In this document: piece after piece, positions 58,886 through 64,000 of the stretch
Position numbering within the stretch: the stretch's first letter is position 1
Layout of the letters: every line of letters begins with the position of its first letter
Program-made: the position numbers and the translations under genes
DNA from: Sipunculus nudus
Taxonomy: Eukaryota > Annelida > Sipuncula > Golfingiida > Sipunculidae
Length of the DNA stretch: 64,000 bases
Direction: 5' to 3'
Assembly: GCA_026874595.1 (NCBI GenBank)
Contig: CM049310.1
Location: 1,984,001 to 2,048,000, forward strand
The notes under the pieces: model-generated
What the model was told of the DNA's origin: nothing
Databases searched by the model: none
The model's input: the letters and a program-made list of their open reading frames with translations, nothing else

Positions 58886-60222
58886 ATTCTTCATATATAT
58901 ACCTACACATGTACTCTCATATGTACCCTCATTAATGCATAACCACATAATTAATTGCATTTTAAAGACAGGTCAAGAGGCTACTTGAACTGTATGTAGG
59001 AAATACCAGTATATGTGATCAGTTTCAGATTATGTACTGTTAATAATGCCCATTGAAGATTAGAAATGTGGACACATTTCTTTTTCCATATATATATTGT
59101 TTCCTGTGGAGATGAGGTAATCAAATGGAGGTATAAACTACTTTTTAACTAGGCAAGAAGGGGTTTAATAATCATGCTCTGCCCAGGTGTGCTTGATTAA
59201 AGAAAAAAGAAATGATAAATGACCATAAACAAGAGAACAGACTTTGTTAATCTGGTAGAGCAGAGTTGGGACCAATCATTAATTGAGGTAATTTGAAGAA
59301 ATTATTTTGACATATGGCCAGATGTTTATGAACACTGCATGTATGTTAAATTTTAGGTGAACAATATTTTTTTTAATAAACCCTGTTTTATATTGAATAT
59401 AGCAGTAATTTTCACATTAACACTATACACTTCACACAGATCTTTCATGAAGGGTAGCAGCGTTTTTTCTTGGGCTGTCTGGAACAGGTGCTATTTATAC
59501 TTTTATTGGTTAGATTCCCAATGTTCAGTATAATTATCACAATAAATAGCATGTATGGCCTGATTACCTCGACAGATAATCATGGTTAAATGTAAATATA
59601 ATAAATTCTAATTTTGATTTAAATATGAATAACACATTGTTCACATTGTAAATTTACAATGGTAATAATTTGGTACAAGTGGTGATTGAGGGCATTAACT
59701 AGTCTGATGGCTTTTTAAAATAGTGTTTGCTTATAATTGTAAGCAGGTTTAGATCAGGTATATTCCTCTGTTGTGCTTGACACTGACAGTGTTTTCAAAT
59801 GTTCGCTCACTGTAAATGATTTTAAGCTTTTATGTTAAAAAATACTTAATTTTGTCCATCTATGTTGTGGGTATTACCCTCAAATACAGTGTGCTTCAGA
59901 ATATCATAATAAAGTATTAAAAAATAAACACTTTTTGATGATAGTCTGTAACATTTGTAACAAGAATTCATCTGCAAACAGCTTTCTCTGGTGTAACATT
60001 CCAATGACCCAACATTCTCTCTACCAAACGTAATCTCCTCCTCTATATCACAGTCACCCATGTTACATGGCACTGCTATCATATACAAGTTTTAATTCAA
60101 TCCTCTGGAGATTACTTCAAGCATTAACATCTGTGAACTTTAATAACTGTCATTGTGTGCTATATCTACATTGCTACCTATGGCCATTAGTTATTCTTCT
60201 GTATTGGATGGGAAAGGGCAAG
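58886..60222. other. Non-coding AT-rich stretch
   Basis: No repeat ends or coding signals beyond short chance frames. The minus-strand frame at 59846-60088 shows nothing recognisable. Confidence 0.35.
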
Positions 60223-60367
60223 TTAAGCCCTCAGGCTTGAGCCTAATCCCTTTGGTTCACTGTTCTTGCCATGGATCTTAATCACTGTACTCTTATTGCT
60301 CTCTTCTGTATCAGGTGTCCATGGGGGTATTTTTGATGTACTTCGATGCTGACTTTTAAGACCTAAC
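60223..60367 (-). pseudogene. Possible exon fragment resembling the start of a PDZ domain
   Basis: On the minus strand an acceptor-like TCTCTTGTAG precedes about 47 codons in one frame, reading SKIPPWTPDTEESNKSTV, then IKIHGKNSEPKGLGSSLRA and TAA. The part from STVIKI to GLGSSL is like strand A and the GLGF carboxylate-binding loop of PDZ domains, but Phe is replaced by Ser and the frame stops before the GG. It may be a decayed exon, an exon needing a different donor, or chance. No neighbouring exon was found. Confidence 0.25.
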
Positions 60368-60603
60368 CTACAAGAGACCTTTTGTGTCTCAGCTGGTTTT
60401 GCAAGATATAAACTAAATATTATATTTCCTAAACAATATGAAATTATCATTATCTTACAGTGCATAAGTTTAACTATTGGTCTGATGTAATATTATAACA
60501 TACCATATAAACTTCAAACATTTACCACCAAGGAATATATTAGTTATAACACCTCTGTCATACAGATATTATATGATCTAAATCTACAAAATAAAGCATG
60601 TAT

Positions 60604-61457
60604 TTAAAAGGAAGTGGCTAAACAGCTGGCAGGGTGCCAGCAGTTTAGTCCACAGGCTAAACAGGCGGCAGGGAAATTGACCTTGCGGGCAGTCTAGCCC
60701 ACTGGCTTAAGTGCAAGAAAATTAATGTATGATCTACTTCATTGTTATACTCCATACTTTCCATCATTGTTTGGACAATCAGCTGACAATATAGTGCTGA
60801 CTTACCAAATTAACTGCTATTTTTTTTGGTCTATATGTAATTACTAAGTTGAGTTCTCATTTAATGAGTAGGTGTTAAAAGTGTACATTTTTGATATCAA
60901 CAGGGTAGTTTTATTTAAATTTTCTGATAAAAATTTTAATGTGTACAGGATAGTTTATAGATTTTGTGATAAAAATATACCAGATATGTGAATGTGTGTC
61001 CAGAGACTGTTTATAGTTTATACACTAGTGTGCATGTGAGCAAACAAATAATTAGTGTGTGAAAACAAACAACTCAGGATATGTCAAATAATGGCCAAAG
61101 TATCAGCTGATTATTTGATCAAAGATATGATCAAACAATCTTACACCACACCCAATTAAAGCTGCGGAGCCTAGCTATTGTGTTGTGAGATTATGCAAGA
61201 AATATCCACATTTCTTACAAAATGAATACCAAAATATCTAATTTGGCAAGTCAGCACTATATTGTCTGCTCATTGTCAAAATAATAATAATAAGTACAGA
61301 GCATCACACTGAAATAGAGCATACAACATTACATTTATTTGCTAGCAGTTCAGCCAGTGGGCTAGACTGACAGCAAGGTTAGTATTGCCTGCCGGCTGTT
61401 TAGCCTGTGGACTAAACTGCCGGCATCCTGCCGGCTGTTTAGCCACTTCCATCTTAA
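60604..61457. mobile_element. MITE with about 200-bp terminal inverted repeats and TTAA flanks
   Basis: GGAAGTGGCTAAACAGCTGG (60610) is mirrored by AGCCACTTCC (61441-61450), and pairing continues inward to about 60815 and 61235. The arms contain subterminal repeats of the word GGCTAAACAG(C/G)(C/T)GGCAGG. TTAA stands on both sides (60604-60607 and 61454-61457), the target preferred by piggyBac-type elements, although the ends do not start with the usual CCC/CCY. There is no coding sequence. Confidence 0.7.
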
Positions 61458-61850
61458 AACTTTCCTCCTGAACAAAGCACATATTTAAAAACTTTACACC
61501 TCAGATGGGTCACTGACATCATGTTAACAGACAGAGGCAGGTTAATGGCAGCAAGCCAGCAGACTGAATATTTTATCATTATGACAACATTTTACTTATT
61601 TACAAATATTTTGATGAGCTATGCTCTTTTTAAAAATTAAAAGGTTGCACCCTGTCAGGTATGGGGTGCTATATTTGTAATATCATGTCACAGTGGGATA
61701 GTGGTTATTTTGTATCTCAGTGGCTCGGTCTTGTTATGGTGACACAAGATTACCTGGTATTGGTACTTATTGTGTCTATCAAACAGCTCACACATGGATA
61801 TGTACAATTTGTATAGCAGGGTGAGATATTACTTTTGTGCTCCAGTCAAG
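61458..61850. other. Non-coding spacer
   Basis: No feature supported. Confidence 0.35.
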
Positions 61851-62340
61851 GAGGTCAAAACCTAGTAGGGGTCCATATACCATACTGCTGGGATACTTAA
61901 AGAAGGAGCCAGGCCACTAGTTACCTGGTAGTGCAGTACAATCACCAGTCACCTTTGTTATCCACACCTTGCAGGGGTGCATATATAATACAGGTGCTTG
62001 TCCTGCTACTGTACACATTGAAACTGCTACCTGGTTAAGTGTTTTTGAGGTCAAACCCTTAGTCCATGAACCACTGGTCATATGACTAATTTGTCATAAG
62101 CTATGAGCCTAGCAACAAAAGGACTGGTGGCACTACTATAGCCAGTTACCTTGCAGGGGTGCAGATAGTAAAGGTACTTGCCCTGCTAGTTGTAGGCTAA
62201 CTGGTTGATACCTGGTGTATATGGTTAAACCCTCAAGTGAGTCTATGAACCACAGCTCATATTCCTCAAAATGTCAACCCCTGCTTCCACTCTATGTAGT
62301 GTCATGACATAGCCATCAATCAGTCAGGTTTATTACCTAT
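61851..62340 (+). repeat. Degenerate 180-bp direct repeat
   Basis: Two units with CCTTGCAGGGGTGCA (61968 and 62149) followed by GTACTTG/GTGCTTG-CCTGCTA, TACCTGG and CTATGAACCAC are about 182 bp apart. A weaker third may start near 61860 (TAGGGGTCCATA). No coding sequence. Confidence 0.5.
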
Positions 62341-64000
62341 ATACCATGCAGGTACTCCCTGGCTTTTAAAGGTGCCATTGTAAGACATCAGGCCACTACC
62401 CTTCAGCTATCAGTATTTAGACTGACTCATTTATGCCACCCCTATTGTTAAGTAGGCTGGCCTATGGCCGGAAATCTCCAGGCCTCCTGACTCTTCTGCG
62501 TGCATTTGAATGATGAAGACGTCTGGTCAGCACTAGGTTTAGTCATTTAGACGTGTTGAAGGGCTAAAGGATAATCGACATAAGGCGAAGTTCAGTAGCC
62601 TGCTGTGACCCTTCTAGCTCCCTGTTTATCACGAGTAAATATCAGACTGGCAGTATAATATAAAGGACAGATATTTCGGCTACTTGGTAATTTAAACCTA
62701 AAAATTATGTGTTGTTTTCTATTATCTGTGGGAAAAATCCTACACCATAACAGCTACCAGGTTGACTGGCCGGCAGATGCTTGGCTATTGATCACTAACA
62801 TAAAATAGGCAGGGACCATGTGCTGATTGGGACACAGTGGGAAGGGATACTTATAATGCAGTGTTTGGTTTAGAGTCATGGAAACCAGTAAATATGGAAG
62901 TGTCCTTCACTTTACATGAATTATGTATTGAGCCCCTGGTGTATTTCATTGTCATGCAGAATTATTGAAATAGGTTGATACAATATGAACATTAGGACTT
63001 GCTTTAATACTTTTTAACATGTACCATTCAGTTATTTTCATAGCATTTGCTTGCCAGATCACATTTTTTGAGTATTGCCTGTTTTTGGGAGATATGAAAT
63101 ATTAATCATACATAATTATCATATCATACTGGTAAATGTAGAAATAGCCTATAGCTGAAGTATATTAAAACCTGTCTAAGCACAACAATTATGTTACTAG
63201 AAAATTTTGTCTTTTATAGCAAGGTGTCTTTATTTGGCAGATTTGTCCATACCATTGAATATCACGGGATAGAATTGCAGGAAGTGTGTTTTATAAACTG
63301 CATTAACATTTATTTAGAATATTTCAAATTATTGAAGAAAATTGTTTTTCCATTAAACAAAAAATATTTAAAATATTATCTAATGTAAAATCAAGTATCA
63401 TGTATAGAATAAACAATAAAAAATGATCCAAACTGAAGGTTATTCTGTTTTAGGGTTTGGTGATATATGGCAGTATCCTGATTTATGTGTTTCATATGAG
63501 TGCAGCACTCCATATTATCTTGTTAAAAGCTCATTTTTATTCACAGAATAAAAGGGGTGCATTTGTAAGAGTCATTGTTCTTTGGGTCCTGGCTAAAAAT
63601 GTTTCTTTTGTCTCAAGCTGTACCATTCCATAAAACTGTTATTACAAATTTAAACCTGTTTACATGGACCCAGATTGCTTCTGACTGTGAATGATATACA
63701 TAAAGTGGCATTTCATCCTGAAATTGTTTTAAATTTATAAAATAGAAAGGTCCTTTGGACCTTGACACTTGGAATATGTCTGTATCTGTTGGTATTTGAA
63801 GTGTTTTCACATGACATCAACATCACCAACTGTTGATAACTGTCCTAAAGTTTACTACCCTCCCCGAGAGCAGACAGAGGTTGTGGTCATACCAGATAGC
63901 CTTTGAGTACAATAATAAAATTGTAAGGTATGAAATGCAGGGATACTTTGAGAGGTGAACATGAAGGGCACCTTTTATGTCATGGACTAAAGGCCCTTGT
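62341..64000. other. Non-coding stretch to the window end
   Basis: AT-rich sequence without repeat termini, long open frames or clear splice-bordered exons. Confidence 0.4.

Overview
This is an animal nuclear genome window: AT-rich, almost entirely non-coding, built from introns or intergenic DNA packed with transposable elements and satellites. There are no operons, rRNA or tRNA genes, CRISPR arrays or prokaryotic genes. The repeat types (Helentron-like rolling-circle elements, a Gmr1-like LTR element, large foldbacks, GC-poor introns) suggest a marine invertebrate, most likely a bivalve mollusc. That assignment is inference only.

Layout. 0-5 kb: AT-rich DNA with a poly(A) retro-insertion flanked by long direct repeats, a small hairpin tandem repeat, and a candidate first coding exon (3482-3545) with an N-myristoylation-type start. 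4.2-10.6 kb: nested Helentron-like elements, one carrying an endonuclease-like remnant. 11.7-12.6 kb: a 117-bp tandem array. 13.0-27.6 kb: a 92-bp satellite of about 85 monomers with higher-order structure, split at 15129-21835 by a young, nearly intact LTR retrotransposon on the minus strand. 27.7-33.3 kb: dyad-rich miniature elements and a foldback cluster. 35.0 kb: a second candidate first exon with the same coding length and phase as the one at 3.5 kb. 36.9-38.8 kb: a 126-bp tandem array. 39.2-39.8 kb: a low-complexity minisatellite. 40.1-58.3 kb: a mosaic of five Helentron-like copies, one split by a 4.6-kb foldback element, plus another hairpin-ended element that hosts a dead pogo/Tigger-like transposon. 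58.3-64 kb: sparse, with a short foldback, a long-TIR MITE and weak repeats.

The only long coding capacity belongs to the LTR element. It reads Gag, protease, integrase, reverse transcriptase, RNase H, so integrase lies upstream of RT although the domains are Ty3/gypsy-like in sequence. This is the Gmr1-type arrangement. One in-frame TGA inside integrase breaks the frame, yet the two 732-bp LTRs differ at only six positions by eye, so the insertion is recent. The host gene signal is limited to the two matching 64-nt first exons. They may be alternative starts of one plus-strand gene whose early introns make up much of this window.

The most interesting items are the integrase-before-RT element, the Helentron-like families sharing one terminal design, the almost wholly palindromic 4.6-kb element with a demonstrable empty site, the paired first exons, and the two satellites whose monomers carry splice-site-like borders.
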